Made by a program: the position numbers and the translations under genes
The notes under the pieces: model-generated
What the model was told of the DNA's origin: nothing
The model's database searches: none
Seen by the model: the letters and a program-made list of their open reading frames with translations, nothing else
Part shown: piece after piece, positions 26,075-36,442 of the stretch
Numbering within the stretch: the first letter of the stretch is position 1
How the letters are laid out: every line of letters begins with the position of its first letter
Origin: an uncultured Alphaproteobacteria bacterium
GTDB taxonomy: Bacteria > Pseudomonadota > Alphaproteobacteria > Rhodobacterales > Rhodobacteraceae
Length of the DNA: 44,719 bases
NCBI GenBank assembly: GCA_902570265.1
Contig: CACFXF010000013.1
Span: forward strand, 1 to 44,719
Direction of reading: 5' to 3'

Positions 26075-28519
26075 TCACATTCTAACTCTTTCAGATTTAG
26101 GGTCATACATAGATCTCAAACTCGTTTTGGCAGGAACAATTTCTCCAGCAACATCGACTTTATATTCAAAAGATAGAATTTCTTCATCTGGTAAATCTTT
26201 GCAATCTACATATCCCAAACCAACACAACCACCTAAAGTGTGACCATAATTACCTGAGGTTAAATATCCAACAATTTTATTCTCTCGTATAATTGGTTCA
26301 TTATGATAAATCATTTTGGTAGGATCATTTAATTTAAATTGTAACATTTTCTTACTTGAACCAATTTTTCTTTTTTTAAGAATTGCTTCTTTTCCTTTAA
26401 AATAAGTTTTTGACAAGTCTGCCGTAAAACAAAGGCCAGCATCAACTACATGATCTTCATCTGTTATGTCATGGCCAAAATGTCGATAAGCTTTTTCAAT
26501 TCTACAGCTATCTAAAGCATGAATTCCGCACATATTAAAATTGAACTCTTTTTGAAGTTTCCATATTTCTTCAAAAACATGAGCACACTGGTCAGAACTA
26601 ATATAAATTTCCCAACCAAGTTCACCTACATAACTTACCCGATGTGCCCTGGCTAAACCTGATCCAATCTCAATATTTTTCCAAGTTCCAAATGGGTGAG
26701 ACAAATTACTAAAGTTATTAGGAGAAACAGCTTCTAGTAATTTCCTTGAGTTAGGCCCCATTATAGAAAGCACACCTTCAGCAGAGCTTGTATCAATAAT
26801 GATAACTTTATCGGAATTGTTTTCCCTATTTAAATAAGACAAATCTCTTTGCAAAGTAGCACAAGGGACAACTAGTAAAAAAGATTTTTCGCCCAAGCGT
26901 GATACTGTAAGGTCGCTTTCAATCCCACCTTTGTTGTTTAGCATTTGTGTATAAACAATTCTACCTGTTGGAATATTTATTTGTGCAGTACAAATTGTTT
27001 GCAAAAAATCTAACGCACCTTCTCCTTCTACTCTTATTTTCCCAAAAGACGACATATCAAAAATACCAATATTTTGTCTCACTGCTTGATGTTCTTGTTT
27101 TTGATTCTCAAACCAATTTTGTTTCCCCCATGAATATTCGTATTCTGGCTTTTGATTGCAATAAGAAAACCAATTAGCTCTTTCATAACCTGCTACCTCA
27201 CCAAATACTGCACCTAAATCTTTTAAATAATTATGAAAAGGAGAGCGTCTTATGTTTCGACTGGTTTTAGGCTGAAGATAAGGATAATGATCTGCATATA
27301 ATAAGCCCAAACTTTCTGTTACTCTTTCTCTTAAGTAATTACGATTAATTTGAAAAGGTTCTGCTCTTCTTATATCTACTTCCCAAAGATCAAAGGGAGG
27401 AGAACCATCATTAATCCATTGAGCTAAAGCCATTCCTGCTCCCCCAGAAGAAATTATTCCAATAGAATTATAACCTGCTGCAACCCAATAACCTTTGCAA
27501 GTATTTGCTTCTCCCAAATAATATCTATTATCTGGGGTAAAACTTTCTGGACCATTAAAAAAAGTTCTTATACCTACATTATTTAATATTGGCATTCTCT
27601 TTAAGCCGAGAGACAGTATAGGTTCAAAGTGATCTATATCTTCAGGAAGTTGATCAAAACAAAAGTCATCTGGTATTCCTTCCATTCCCCAAGCTTTTGC
27701 TTTATTTTCAAATGCACCCAACATCATCTTTCCAGCATCTTCTTTATAATATGCACATTCATCAGGTACTCTTAGCACCGGTAGCTGCTTAAGGTTATCA
27801 ATTGGTTCTGTAACAATATAAAAATGTTCACAAGCATGTAATGGAATGTTTACACCACTTTTTAATCCTAATTCCCTAGCCCACATTCCTCCACAGTTAA
27901 CCACAACATCTGAAAAAATAGTTTCAGTTTCTCCATTTTCCAAAGAGTATTGAACTCCTTTAGCATGGTCATCATTAATGATTACATCTTCAACTTTAAT
28001 ATTTTCAAAAATTTGTACACCCATGTTCCTCGCACCCTTTGCTAAAGCAAGGGCGATATTAGCAGGATCTGCTTGACCGTCCTTCGGCAAAAAAACACCT
28101 GAAATAACATCCTCCGTATTTAATATGGGATATTTTTCTTTAATCTCATGGGGACTTATTTCATGAACTTCTACATTAAATGCCCTAGCTAGTGCTGCTT
28201 GTCTTTTTAATTCCTCACTCCTACTTTCAGTAAGTGCTACCGTGATTGATCCAGTTTGCCTCATTCCAGTTTCAATACCTGTTTCATTAGCAAGATTAAC
28301 ATATAGATCAGCAGAATATTTAGCTAATCTTGTCATATTTTGCGAATTTCTCAATTGCCCAATAAGACCTGCAGCATGCCAAGTAGTTCCAGATGTCAGT
28401 TTTTTTCTTTCCAGAAGAATGATATCTTTCCAACCTAATTTGGCTAAATGATATGCTACAGAGCAACCAGAAACTCCACCACCTATTATAATTGCTCTTG
28501 ATTTTTTTGGTATGTTCAT
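26075..28519 (-). CDS. FAD-dependent dimethylglycine/sarcosine dehydrogenase-type protein with GcvT domain (copy 2)
   Basis: An 814-residue fusion. The N-terminal DAO domain has a dinucleotide site [20 protein letters not shown] and the GTTWHAAG motif (about residues 42-49), whose His covalently binds FAD in dimethylglycine dehydrogenase. The C-terminal half from about 430 is a GcvT folate-binding aminomethyltransferase domain: [35 protein letters not shown] with the Asp kept, [12 protein letters not shown], and [19 protein letters not shown]. Such enzymes oxidise an N-methyl group and pass the one-carbon unit to tetrahydrofolate. It overlaps the preceding paralogue by 4 bp (ATGA). Substrate could be dimethylglycine, sarcosine or another N-methyl compound. 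Confidence 0.9.
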   Translation of the reverse strand: MNIPKKSRAIIIGGGVSGCSVAYHLAKLGWKDIILLERKKLTSGTTWHAAGLIGQLRNSQNMTRLAKYSADLYVNLANETGIETGMRQTGSITVALTESRSEELKRQAALARAFNVEVHEISPHEIKEKYPILNTEDVISGVFLPKDGQADPANIALALAKGARNMGVQIFENIKVEDVIINDDHAKGVQYSLENGETETIFSDVVVNCGGMWARELGLKSGVNIPLHACEHFYIVTEPIDNLKQLPVLRVPDECAYYKEDAGKMMLGAFENKAKAWGMEGIPDDFCFDQLPEDIDHFEPILSLGLKRMPILNNVGIRTFFNGPESFTPDNRYYLGEANTCKGYWVAAGYNSIGIISSGGAGMALAQWINDGSPPFDLWEVDIRRAEPFQINRNYLRERVTESLGLLYADHYPYLQPKTSRNIRRSPFHNYLKDLGAVFGEVAGYERANWFSYCNQKPEYEYSWGKQNWFENQKQEHQAVRQNIGIFDMSSFGKIRVEGEGALDFLQTICTAQINIPTGRIVYTQMLNNKGGIESDLTVSRLGEKSFLLVVPCATLQRDLSYLNRENNSDKVIIIDTSSAEGVLSIMGPNSRKLLEAVSPNNFSNLSHPFGTWKNIEIGSGLARAHRVSYVGELGWEIYISSDQCAHVFEEIWKLQKEFNFNMCGIHALDSCRIEKAYRHFGHDITDEDHVVDAGLCFTADLSKTYFKGKEAILKKRKIGSSKKMLQFKLNDPTKMIYHNEPIIRENKIVGYLTSGNYGHTLGGCVGLGYVDCKDLPDEEILSFEYKVDVAGEIVPAKTSLRSMYDPKSERVRM

Positions 28520-30966
28520 ATTTTCAAGGCTTCATTTTGTGGATCCCATAAAGGGCCTGGGTTTTGAATAGTAGCAGGATATTCATTTCCAAATATATCG
28601 ACAGTAACGTTTTTGCCAGATATAGCCAAATCAGTACTTACCATACCTAATGCTATTGAAGCATTTACGCGATGCCCATAAGCTCCACTAGTGACCTCAC
28701 CAATAATTTTTCCTTCATGCCAAATAGTTGACATATAAGGAGCGTCACATTCATTTTCTTTAATTATCATAGTAACAAATTTTTTCACTGAACCGCGCTG
28801 TTTTTCTTTTAATAAAGACTGCTTACCTGGGAAGATTTCTTTTTTGTCAAATTTAATAAATCTTTCTAATCCACTTTCTAAAAGACTGTAATCCGTTGAA
28901 AGATCCCCCTTCCAAGCTCTATACCCTTTTTCAACTCTTAGACTATCAAGGGCATACATTCCAAAAGGTGTTGCTCCTGCCCCTAAAACTTTATCATAGA
29001 TTAAAGAAATATCTTCTATCTTAGCATGAATTTCCCAGCCCAATTCGCCTGCGTAGCTTACTCTTGCTAATAAAATGTGCTTATTTCCTATCGATGTATT
29101 TTGCAAAGACAACCATGGCAAAGTTAAATCAGCATTTGAAATCCTACTCATCAGATCTCTTGATTTAGGACCTGTTAAAATCAAACATGACCAATCATTA
29201 GTTATATCTGAAACTTCAACATTTTGAGTTTTCTTGAGGCCAGATTGTAAAATTTCGCAATCATGCCATTGAGCAGCTCCGGCTGTTATTAAAGTAAATT
29301 TGTTTACATCATGACGCATAATTGACATTTCTGTTAAAACACGGCCACGCTCATCAGGAAAATATGCCAAGTTCATTCTGCCTATAGATGGTAAGCTACC
29401 AGAAATTTTACTTAACAAGAATTCTGAAGCATCAAATCCCTCAACCCTAAATCTTGAGAAACCTGGTAAATCTAATACTCCTACACTCCTATTGACAGCT
29501 AAACATTCCTCTTTAACTCTTGTAAACCAAGGGCCTTCTCTATTCCAAGTTTGGGTAGATTTTTCAGAAGTATCATCACCATTTTTTGCAAACCAGTTTG
29601 CACGCTCCCAACCATTATAAGCGCCCATTTGGCCACCATTTTTTAAAATTTTTTGATGATTTGAGGACAATTTTTTATTTCTACCAGCTGCCCAAGAATG
29701 AAAAGGAAAATGCATTGCATACTCATGTCCATAAACCTCAATGGCTTTTTCTGCGCAATAATCACTATCGGTATAATCCGTGAACCTTCTAGGGTCACAA
29801 GACCACATATCCCATTCAGTATATCCTTCTGTAATCCATTCTGATAAAACCTTACCAGCACCTCCACCCTGGGCAATCCCGAAAGTAAAAACACAAGCTT
29901 CGTAAACATTTCTGAGACCTGGAGAAGGACCTATTAATGGATTACCATCTGGAGTATAAGGTATTGGTCCATTTATAACTTTTGAAATTCCCGCCTTTCC
30001 CAAAATAGGAACACGCTTCATAGCATCTTCTACATACCACTCTAAGCGCTCCAGATCATCAGGATATAACTGGAAGCTAAAATCGTCTGGTAAAGGATCA
30101 TCTTTATTTTGCCAATGTACCTTACAATTTCTTTCATATGGACCTAAATTAAGTCCATTTTTTTCCTGTCTCAAGTAATAACTGCTATCTACATCTCTAA
30201 GCAAAGGAAGTTTAGAATCTACTTTTTCCGATCTTTCCATTAACTCTGGTATTTGTTCAGTCAATAAATATTGATGGCTCATTACAGCCATTGGAATTGA
30301 CCTTCCTCCAAAAGGAGTAAACCAATCACTTACTCTTTTGGCATAATAACCTGCTGCATTAACTATTATTTCACACTCAACACTGCCTTTAACTGTTTCA
30401 ATTAACCAGTTTTTTTTGTTCTTTGAAATTCCAGTAGCAGAACAAAAACGTACTATTTTTGCTCCCAAATCACGTGCGCCTTTGGCAAGTGCTTGAGTTA
30501 GTTGGGCCGGATCAATATCACCATCGTTCGGATCATATAGTGCACCTTCTAAATCATGTGTTTCAATAAATGGATATTTAGATTCTAATTCAGATAATCC
30601 AATAACGTCAATATCCATTCCCTGATAAACACCCATTCCCTTTGCCCTTTGAAATTCCATCATCCTTTCTTTAGAGTGCGCTAGCCGAACTGAACCTGTA
30701 ACATGATAGTTCATAGGGTAATCAACTGCTTTTGAGAGTCCTCGATATAATTCAGTTGAATATCTTTGCATATTCATAATAGCCCATGAAGAAGAAAAGG
30801 TAGGTACATTACCTGCTGCATGCCATGTACTACCAGCAGTTAGCTCATTTTTTTCAATAAGTAAAAGATCTGAAATTCCACATTTAGCTAAATGGTAGAG
30901 ACAAGAAACACCTACTACACCCCCACCAATAATAGCAACTTTTGAATACTTTGGTAACTCTGACAT
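28516..30966 (-). CDS. FAD-dependent dimethylglycine/sarcosine dehydrogenase-type protein with GcvT domain (copy 1)
   Basis: About 816 residues with the same DAO plus GcvT design as the next gene: [29 protein letters not shown] with the FAD-linking His, [20 protein letters not shown] in the oxidase domain, then [20 protein letters not shown] and [12 protein letters not shown] in the GcvT domain. Where the paralogue has GGIESDL this protein has GRVLTEM, so the carboxylate near the folate site is Glu rather than Asp. The start at 30966 (MSELPKYS) has GGGGGG four bases upstream; an ATG at 30978 adds four residues. Two different demethylases in tandem suggest two successive N-demethylations. Confidence 0.9.
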   Translation of the reverse strand: MSELPKYSKVAIIGGGVVGVSCLYHLAKCGISDLLLIEKNELTAGSTWHAAGNVPTFSSSWAIMNMQRYSTELYRGLSKAVDYPMNYHVTGSVRLAHSKERMMEFQRAKGMGVYQGMDIDVIGLSELESKYPFIETHDLEGALYDPNDGDIDPAQLTQALAKGARDLGAKIVRFCSATGISKNKKNWLIETVKGSVECEIIVNAAGYYAKRVSDWFTPFGGRSIPMAVMSHQYLLTEQIPELMERSEKVDSKLPLLRDVDSSYYLRQEKNGLNLGPYERNCKVHWQNKDDPLPDDFSFQLYPDDLERLEWYVEDAMKRVPILGKAGISKVINGPIPYTPDGNPLIGPSPGLRNVYEACVFTFGIAQGGGAGKVLSEWITEGYTEWDMWSCDPRRFTDYTDSDYCAEKAIEVYGHEYAMHFPFHSWAAGRNKKLSSNHQKILKNGGQMGAYNGWERANWFAKNGDDTSEKSTQTWNREGPWFTRVKEECLAVNRSVGVLDLPGFSRFRVEGFDASEFLLSKISGSLPSIGRMNLAYFPDERGRVLTEMSIMRHDVNKFTLITAGAAQWHDCEILQSGLKKTQNVEVSDITNDWSCLILTGPKSRDLMSRISNADLTLPWLSLQNTSIGNKHILLARVSYAGELGWEIHAKIEDISLIYDKVLGAGATPFGMYALDSLRVEKGYRAWKGDLSTDYSLLESGLERFIKFDKKEIFPGKQSLLKEKQRGSVKKFVTMIIKENECDAPYMSTIWHEGKIIGEVTSGAYGHRVNASIALGMVSTDLAISGKNVTVDIFGNEYPATIQNPGPLWDPQNEALKI

Positions 30967-31069
30967 AATGCCCCCCATTTACAGAGTATAAAATAACTTC
31001 AGTTGTATATTTTAACTACAAAGTTTTATTATTTCAAAACAAAAAATGTAATTAGCCTAAAAATAAAAT

Positions 31070-32293
31070 TTAAAAGAAAGCCTGAAGACCTGTTTGAGCT
31101 CTTCCTAAAATAAGGGCATGAATATCATGTGTTCCTTCATAAGTGTTAACTGTTTCCAAATTTATAAGATGTCGCATTACGCCATACGAAATATCTATAC
31201 CATTTCCACCTAACATATCCCTTGATAGTCTTGCTATATCTAAAGCTTTTCCACAGTTATTTCTTTTTAATAAACTAATTGATTCAGGACTTGCATTACC
31301 ATCGTCCATTAATTGACCTAATGTATAAACTGAATGCAAACCAAGAGTGATTTCTGTTTGCATATCGACTAATTTTTTTTGAAATAGTTGGTTTTGTGCA
31401 AGTGGTCTTTTGAATTGAAAGCGATCTAAACCATATTGTCTTGCCATGTGCCAGCAAAACTCTGCAGCACCCAACACTCCCCATGAAATACCATATCTCG
31501 CCCTATTTAGACAACCAAAAGGACCTTTTAAACCCTCAACATTTGGTAAAATTGAATCCTCTTTTACAAATACTTCATCCATTACAATTTTTCCAGTAAT
31601 AGAAACCTTTAAACTTAATTTTCCATCGATAGTAGGTGCTGATAAACCTGGTGTGTTTTTTTCAAGAATAAATCCTTTAATTTTTCCTTTATGGGCAGAG
31701 GATTTTGCCCAAATAACGAAAACATCAGCTATGGGACTATTAGAAATCCAAGACTTTTCTCCAGAAATTTTATAGCCGCCAGAAACTTTATCAGCCTTTG
31801 TTGACATGCTACTAGGATCAGAACCTGCATTAGATTCAGTTAGTCCAAAACATCCTATTAATTCACCAGAGGCCAACTTTTTTAAGTACTTTTCTTTTTG
31901 TGCTTCAGAACCATAGGCAAAAATAGGGTACATAACCAAACTTGACTGAACAGACATCATAGATCGATAACCAGAATCAACCCTTTCTATTTCTCTAGCT
32001 ATTAAGCCATAAGAAACATAGTTAGCACCAATTCCACCATATTCTTCTGGAATTGTGGAGCCTAGTAATCCCATGTCACCCATTGACTTAATTACATCAC
32101 GATTAACATGCTCAGTTTGAAAAGCTTTTTCAACTTTTGGAAAGAGGTATTTATTAGCAAATTCCCTTACTGACTTTACCAATAACCTTTCACTGTCAGA
32201 TAATTTTTTGTCTAGGTGAAGTGGATCTTGCCAATCAAATTTATTTAATTCAGGCAGATCTTTTTCTTCTAAAGTATTTACAATATCTTTCAT
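31070..32293 (-). CDS. gcdH: Glutaryl-CoA dehydrogenase
   Basis: A 407-residue flavin acyl-CoA dehydrogenase that oxidises and decarboxylates glutaryl-CoA to crotonyl-CoA in lysine and tryptophan breakdown. Evidence: [20 protein letters not shown] (about 79-98), [16 protein letters not shown] (about 146-161), [20 protein letters not shown] (about 177-196), [19 protein letters not shown] (about 357-375) and the catalytic-Glu segment [19 protein letters not shown] (about 380-398). These match the GcdH subgroup better than general acyl-CoA dehydrogenases. GGAG precedes the start. It lies 50 bp after pta and 91 bp before the demethylase operon. Confidence 0.92.
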   Translation of the reverse strand: MKDIVNTLEEKDLPELNKFDWQDPLHLDKKLSDSERLLVKSVREFANKYLFPKVEKAFQTEHVNRDVIKSMGDMGLLGSTIPEEYGGIGANYVSYGLIAREIERVDSGYRSMMSVQSSLVMYPIFAYGSEAQKEKYLKKLASGELIGCFGLTESNAGSDPSSMSTKADKVSGGYKISGEKSWISNSPIADVFVIWAKSSAHKGKIKGFILEKNTPGLSAPTIDGKLSLKVSITGKIVMDEVFVKEDSILPNVEGLKGPFGCLNRARYGISWGVLGAAEFCWHMARQYGLDRFQFKRPLAQNQLFQKKLVDMQTEITLGLHSVYTLGQLMDDGNASPESISLLKRNNCGKALDIARLSRDMLGGNGIDISYGVMRHLINLETVNTYEGTHDIHALILGRAQTGLQAFF

Positions 32294-32343
32294 TCATTTC
32301 TCCAGATTTATAGATATTAACATAAATAGAAATAAGTTGCTAT

Positions 32344-33375
32344 TCAAGACATACCTAATTGAGCTTGAATATTAGTAATGGCTATAACATTTACTATATC
32401 CTTATAGTTACAACCACGGGATACATCGTTCGCCGGTTTTTTTAATCCATCTAATATTGGACCAATTGCAACCGCACCAGCCATTCTTTCTGCTATTTTA
32501 TATGCTATATTAGCAGTATCTAAATTTGGAAAAATAAATACATTACAACTTCCAGAAATTTTTGAATTGTTTGATTTTATATCAGCAACAAGGGGATCAA
32601 AAGCACTATCGAATTGTAATTCCCCTTCAATATCAATGTCAGGCCTAGTTGAAAGTACAAGTTCTTTGGCCCTTATAACCTTATTAGCTAGAGGATGTCT
32701 AGCACTACCCAAAGTTGAAAATGATAGCATTCCTACTACTGGTTTATCACCTACTAGCTCACTAAACCAGTCATTACACACTATAGCTGAGTTAGCTAGA
32801 TCTTCTACAGATGGATTAATTACCACTCCACAGTCTGCAAAAATAAATGTTTCCTTTCTTTTATGATGACATTCATCACAATCTATAAGAAAAAAACTTG
32901 AGAGCTTCCTTTTATCCTCTTTTAAACCAATTATACTTAAGGCTGTCCTAACTGTATCAGAAGTCGTAGATATTGCTCCTCCTACAGTGCCATCTGAATA
33001 ATTAAGGTGAACTGAAAGAGCAGCAAACACCAAAGGATTTTTTACAATTTCTAGAGCATCATCTATTTTTATTATTTTTTTTTCCCTACACTTTAAATAA
33101 ACTTTTGCAAATTCTTCTATTAAATCAGAATTTACAGGATCTAAGATATTAATTTTTGAAGAAATTTCATTTTGTTCAGTTTTTTCTAGTGCAGAGGTGA
33201 AATTTAACAACTTTTGATTAATAATATCCTTTGGTCCTAGCAAAGTCATTTCTCCGAATCCTTCCTTAATAGCTTCAATTGCAGCTAATATTACTCTATC
33301 GTCGGTTCCTTCACTTAAAATTATTCTTTTAGGAACTTTCGATGCTCGAGACCGAATTCTTTGGATATAATTCAT
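32344..33375 (-). CDS. pta: Phosphate acetyltransferase
   Basis: A 343-residue single-domain PTA_PTB enzyme that interconverts acetyl phosphate and acetyl-CoA. Typical segments are RIILSEGTDDRVILAAIEAI near residues 17-36, AALSVHLNYSDGTVGGAISTTSD around 115-138, MLSFSTLGSARHPLANKV (about 214-231), EGELQFDSAFDP (about 245-256), NVFIFPNLDTANIAYKIAER and the end GPILDGLKKPANDVSRGC. No ackA is adjacent, so acetyl phosphate may come from another source such as a sulfoacetaldehyde acetyltransferase; that is only a suggestion. No Shine-Dalgarno is visible. It is divergent from the aminotransferase gene. Confidence 0.93.
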   Translation of the reverse strand: MNYIQRIRSRASKVPKRIILSEGTDDRVILAAIEAIKEGFGEMTLLGPKDIINQKLLNFTSALEKTEQNEISSKINILDPVNSDLIEEFAKVYLKCREKKIIKIDDALEIVKNPLVFAALSVHLNYSDGTVGGAISTTSDTVRTALSIIGLKEDKRKLSSFFLIDCDECHHKRKETFIFADCGVVINPSVEDLANSAIVCNDWFSELVGDKPVVGMLSFSTLGSARHPLANKVIRAKELVLSTRPDIDIEGELQFDSAFDPLVADIKSNNSKISGSCNVFIFPNLDTANIAYKIAERMAGAVAIGPILDGLKKPANDVSRGCNYKDIVNVIAITNIQAQLGMS

Positions 33376-33545
33376 ATTAAGTTATAGAAATTACTGCTGG
33401 ACTTATTTGTTTAGCTTATCAAATAACATAATATACTCAAAAAATAAATTTAAAATGAGAAATCTACTAGTAAATATAAATTTAGTAAATTATAATATAC
33501 CCAACATCTGCAATTATTTAATTAAATATATTTTGGGGGAAAATA

Positions 33546-34859
33546 ATGGCATATAATGTAAACAGAAATTCACTAGAAAATCATTGGATGCCCTTTACGG
33601 ATAATAGGGGTTTTAAAGCAAATCCACGATTAATAAGCCAAGCTTCTGGTGTCTACATGGATAATCACATGGGATCTAAAGTAATTGACGGATCATCAGG
33701 CCTTTTTTGCTGCCCAGCAGGACATTGTCACCCAAAAATAATTGAGGCAGTCCACGAACAGATGAAAATTAATACATATACTTCTCCTTTCGGGACTAGT
33801 CATCAAGAAAGTTTTAAATTAGCAGATAGAGTGTCTGAACTTACACCTGAAGGTCTTAACCATGTATTTTTTGTAAATTCTGGATCTGAAGCAGTTGATA
33901 CTGCATTAAAAATAACAATGGCCTATCATTCTGCAATTGGAGAAAATAGACATAGATTTGTAAGTAGAGAGAGAGCATATCATGGAGTAAATATGGGGGG
34001 AGTTTCTCTTTCGGGAATGGTAAACAACAGAAAAACCTTTCCTATAGTAATGCCTGGTGTTGTCATGATGAGACATACATGGACTGGAGAAGAGCTCTGC
34101 GTTAAAGGTCAACCTAAAAATGGTAGGGAACTAGCAAATGATTTGCATAGGTTCGTACAAACCTATGGGGGTCAGACAATAGCAGCATGTATAGTAGAAC
34201 CTGTAGCAGGTTCTACAGGAACATTAGTTCCTCCAATAGGTTATTTAGAAAGACTTCGAGAAATTTGCGATGATAATGATATTCTTTTGATTTTTGATGA
34301 GGTTATAACTGGTTTTGGGCGTATGGGAACTAATTTTGCATCAGACAAATTCAATGTAAAGCCTGATATTATGACTATGGCAAAAGCACTAACAAATGGT
34401 TCAATGCCTATGGGTGCAGTATGTGTAAGAGATGAGATATATGAAGCTGTAACTGATAACGCAAATGAAAATGCAATTGAGTTTTTTCATGGTTATACTT
34501 ATTCTGGTCATCCTGCTGCATGTGCTGCGGGTTTAGCTTCACTTAAAATTTATGAAGAAGAGGGACTTTTTGAAAAAGCAAATGATTTGTCTCCATATTT
34601 TTTAGATTGTATTTTCTCACTTAGTGACCACAAACTTGTAAAAGATGTAAGAGGAATTGGTTTAATGGCAGGAGTGGAAATGCATATGGATGAAAATCCA
34701 GGAAAATGTGGGGGAAAGTTGCAGAAAGATCTTTTCTGGAACGGTTTACATGTTAAGTTTACAGGGGATTCTGGAATTGTAGCACCTATGTTTATTTCTG
34801 AAAAAAAACATATAGACGAAATAGTTGATAAATTTAGAAATACACTAGATAAATATTGA
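33546..34859 (+). CDS. Omega-amino acid:pyruvate aminotransferase (beta-alanine-pyruvate type)
   Basis: Class III PLP aminotransferase of 437 residues. The N-terminal HWMPFTDNRGFKANPRLI (about 13-30), the SGLFCCPAGHCHPKI segment, FVNSGSEAVDTALK (about 108-121), IFDEVITGFGRMG (about 251-263) with the PLP-binding Asp, and the Schiff-base Lys in TMAKALTNGSMPMGAV (about 279-294) match beta-alanine:pyruvate aminotransferases closely. It would deaminate beta-alanine or a similar omega-amine to a semialdehyde, taking pyruvate to alanine. GGGGG lies 6 bases before the ATG, and TATAAT at 33491-33496 is a plausible -10 box. Taurine is a possible alternative substrate. Confidence 0.88.
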   Translation: MAYNVNRNSLENHWMPFTDNRGFKANPRLISQASGVYMDNHMGSKVIDGSSGLFCCPAGHCHPKIIEAVHEQMKINTYTSPFGTSHQESFKLADRVSELTPEGLNHVFFVNSGSEAVDTALKITMAYHSAIGENRHRFVSRERAYHGVNMGGVSLSGMVNNRKTFPIVMPGVVMMRHTWTGEELCVKGQPKNGRELANDLHRFVQTYGGQTIAACIVEPVAGSTGTLVPPIGYLERLREICDDNDILLIFDEVITGFGRMGTNFASDKFNVKPDIMTMAKALTNGSMPMGAVCVRDEIYEAVTDNANENAIEFFHGYTYSGHPAACAAGLASLKIYEEEGLFEKANDLSPYFLDCIFSLSDHKLVKDVRGIGLMAGVEMHMDENPGKCGGKLQKDLFWNGLHVKFTGDSGIVAPMFISEKKHIDEIVDKFRNTLDKY

Positions 34860-34889
34860 GATGATAAATAAACCGTTACTTAGTTTGAA

Positions 34890-36383
34890 ATGGAAAATCA
34901 TTCAAAAGTAAGATTTGAAAACTCCTATAATTCATTACCAGAAACATTCTTTAAGAGGGTGAAACCAGAGAAAATGCCCGATGTGGGTCTTTTTTTAGTT
35001 AACCAAAAGCTTTCAGAGAAACTAAACTTAGATTATTCCTGGTTAATAAAAAGAGATGGCATTCAATTTCTTTCTGGACAAAATTTAATTAAAGACTCTA
35101 AACCAATTGCACTAGCATATGCTGGACATCAATTTGGATCATTTGTGCCTCAACTTGGAGATGGAAGAGCAATTCTTTTGGGAGAGGTTAAAGATAAGAA
35201 AGGTAATTTGAAAGATATCCATCTTAAAGGATCTGGAAAAACACCTTTTTCTAGATCAGGTGATGGGAGAGCCACTCTTGGGCCAGTACTGAGAGAATAC
35301 ATAATCTCAGAATATATGAATTCAATTAATATACCTACTACACGAAGTCTTGCAGCAATTACAACTGGGGAAAAAGTAATTAGAGAAAGAATATTACCTG
35401 GCGCAATTTTAGTAAGAACAGCCAGTAGCCATATTAGAGTTGGTACATTTCAATATTTTGCAGCAAGACAAATGACAAAAGAAATAAAAATCCTATCAGA
35501 TTATATTATCAAAAGAAATTTTCAATCTTCACTATCTTCAAAAAATATTTATGAAAGTTTTTTAATGGAAATTATTAAATCCCAAGCTGACTTAATAAGT
35601 AAATGGATGAGTGTAGGATTTATTCATGGTGTTATGAATACTGATAATACTTGCTTATCAGGTGAAACAATAGACTATGGACCATGCGCATTTATGGACG
35701 CTTTTGACTATAATAAAGTATTTAGTTCAATAGATTATCAAGGTAGATATTCTTATAAAAATCAGCCAAATATAATGTTATGGAACCTAACAAGATTTGC
35801 TGAAACCTTACTACCATTATTAGATAAAAACATAGATAAATCTATAAAGAAAGCCGAGGAAATCTTAGGTGAATTTGCTACATTATATGAAAGTAATTGG
35901 ATTTCGAACATGTGTCGAAAATTAGGAATAGAAAATCATAAAAAAACAGATAAAATTCTCATTGAAGAATTCTTAAATCTACTTCAAAACCAAAAACTAG
36001 ATTTTAATAATTCTTTTTATTCTCTATCTATTTTAATTGAAAATGATGACAATAAAACAGAGACATCTTCAAAAAACTTTCAAATCTTAAGTAAAATAAA
36101 ATCATCTGATTGGTACCATAAATGGATAGATAGATTAAGTTCTGAAAATAAAAACAAAAAAGACAGTATCAAGATTCTTTTAAAAAATAATCCCTCCATA
36201 ATTCCTCGTAATCATTTAATAGAAAAAATATTAAATAAAGTGATAAAAACAAATGATAGGAAAGTACTTACTAATTATTTAAATGAATTGAATAAACCAA
36301 AAAAAATAAGAAGTTTTGATGATCCTTTAACCTTTGTTCCATCACCAAATGAAGAAGTTACCCAAACTTTCTGTGGAACGTAA
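34890..36383 (+). CDS. selO: SelO/YdiU family protein adenylyltransferase
   Basis: Pseudokinase-fold enzyme that AMPylates proteins and is tied to oxidative-stress and redox control. The 497 residues have the family core LAYAGHQFGSFVPQLGDGRA (about 74-93), HLKGSGKTPFSRSGDGRATL (about 110-129) with the ATP-binding Lys and Arg, TGEKVIRE (about 157-164), and the metal-binding stretch HGVMNTDNTCLSGETIDYGP (about 248-267). The C-terminus ends TFCGT, keeping the conserved redox Cys near the end. It begins 30 bp after the aminotransferase and is convergent with tonB. Confidence 0.95.
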   Translation: MENHSKVRFENSYNSLPETFFKRVKPEKMPDVGLFLVNQKLSEKLNLDYSWLIKRDGIQFLSGQNLIKDSKPIALAYAGHQFGSFVPQLGDGRAILLGEVKDKKGNLKDIHLKGSGKTPFSRSGDGRATLGPVLREYIISEYMNSINIPTTRSLAAITTGEKVIRERILPGAILVRTASSHIRVGTFQYFAARQMTKEIKILSDYIIKRNFQSSLSSKNIYESFLMEIIKSQADLISKWMSVGFIHGVMNTDNTCLSGETIDYGPCAFMDAFDYNKVFSSIDYQGRYSYKNQPNIMLWNLTRFAETLLPLLDKNIDKSIKKAEEILGEFATLYESNWISNMCRKLGIENHKKTDKILIEEFLNLLQNQKLDFNNSFYSLSILIENDDNKTETSSKNFQILSKIKSSDWYHKWIDRLSSENKNKKDSIKILLKNNPSIIPRNHLIEKILNKVIKTNDRKVLTNYLNELNKPKKIRSFDDPLTFVPSPNEEVTQTFCGT

Positions 36384-36442
36384 ATTCTCAGAATAATAAA
36401 AAATTTTGTATATTAGTTTGAATTAGCAAATTAAATTACAAT

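Noticed and set aside
24520-26106. Pyrrolysine-containing trimethylamine methyltransferase
   Set aside because: The reading frame runs through without an in-frame TAG, so it is the non-pyrrolysine branch of the family.
33546-34859. Taurine:pyruvate aminotransferase
   Set aside because: The N-terminal HWMPFTxNRxFK block and the rest fit beta-alanine/omega-amino acid:pyruvate aminotransferases better.
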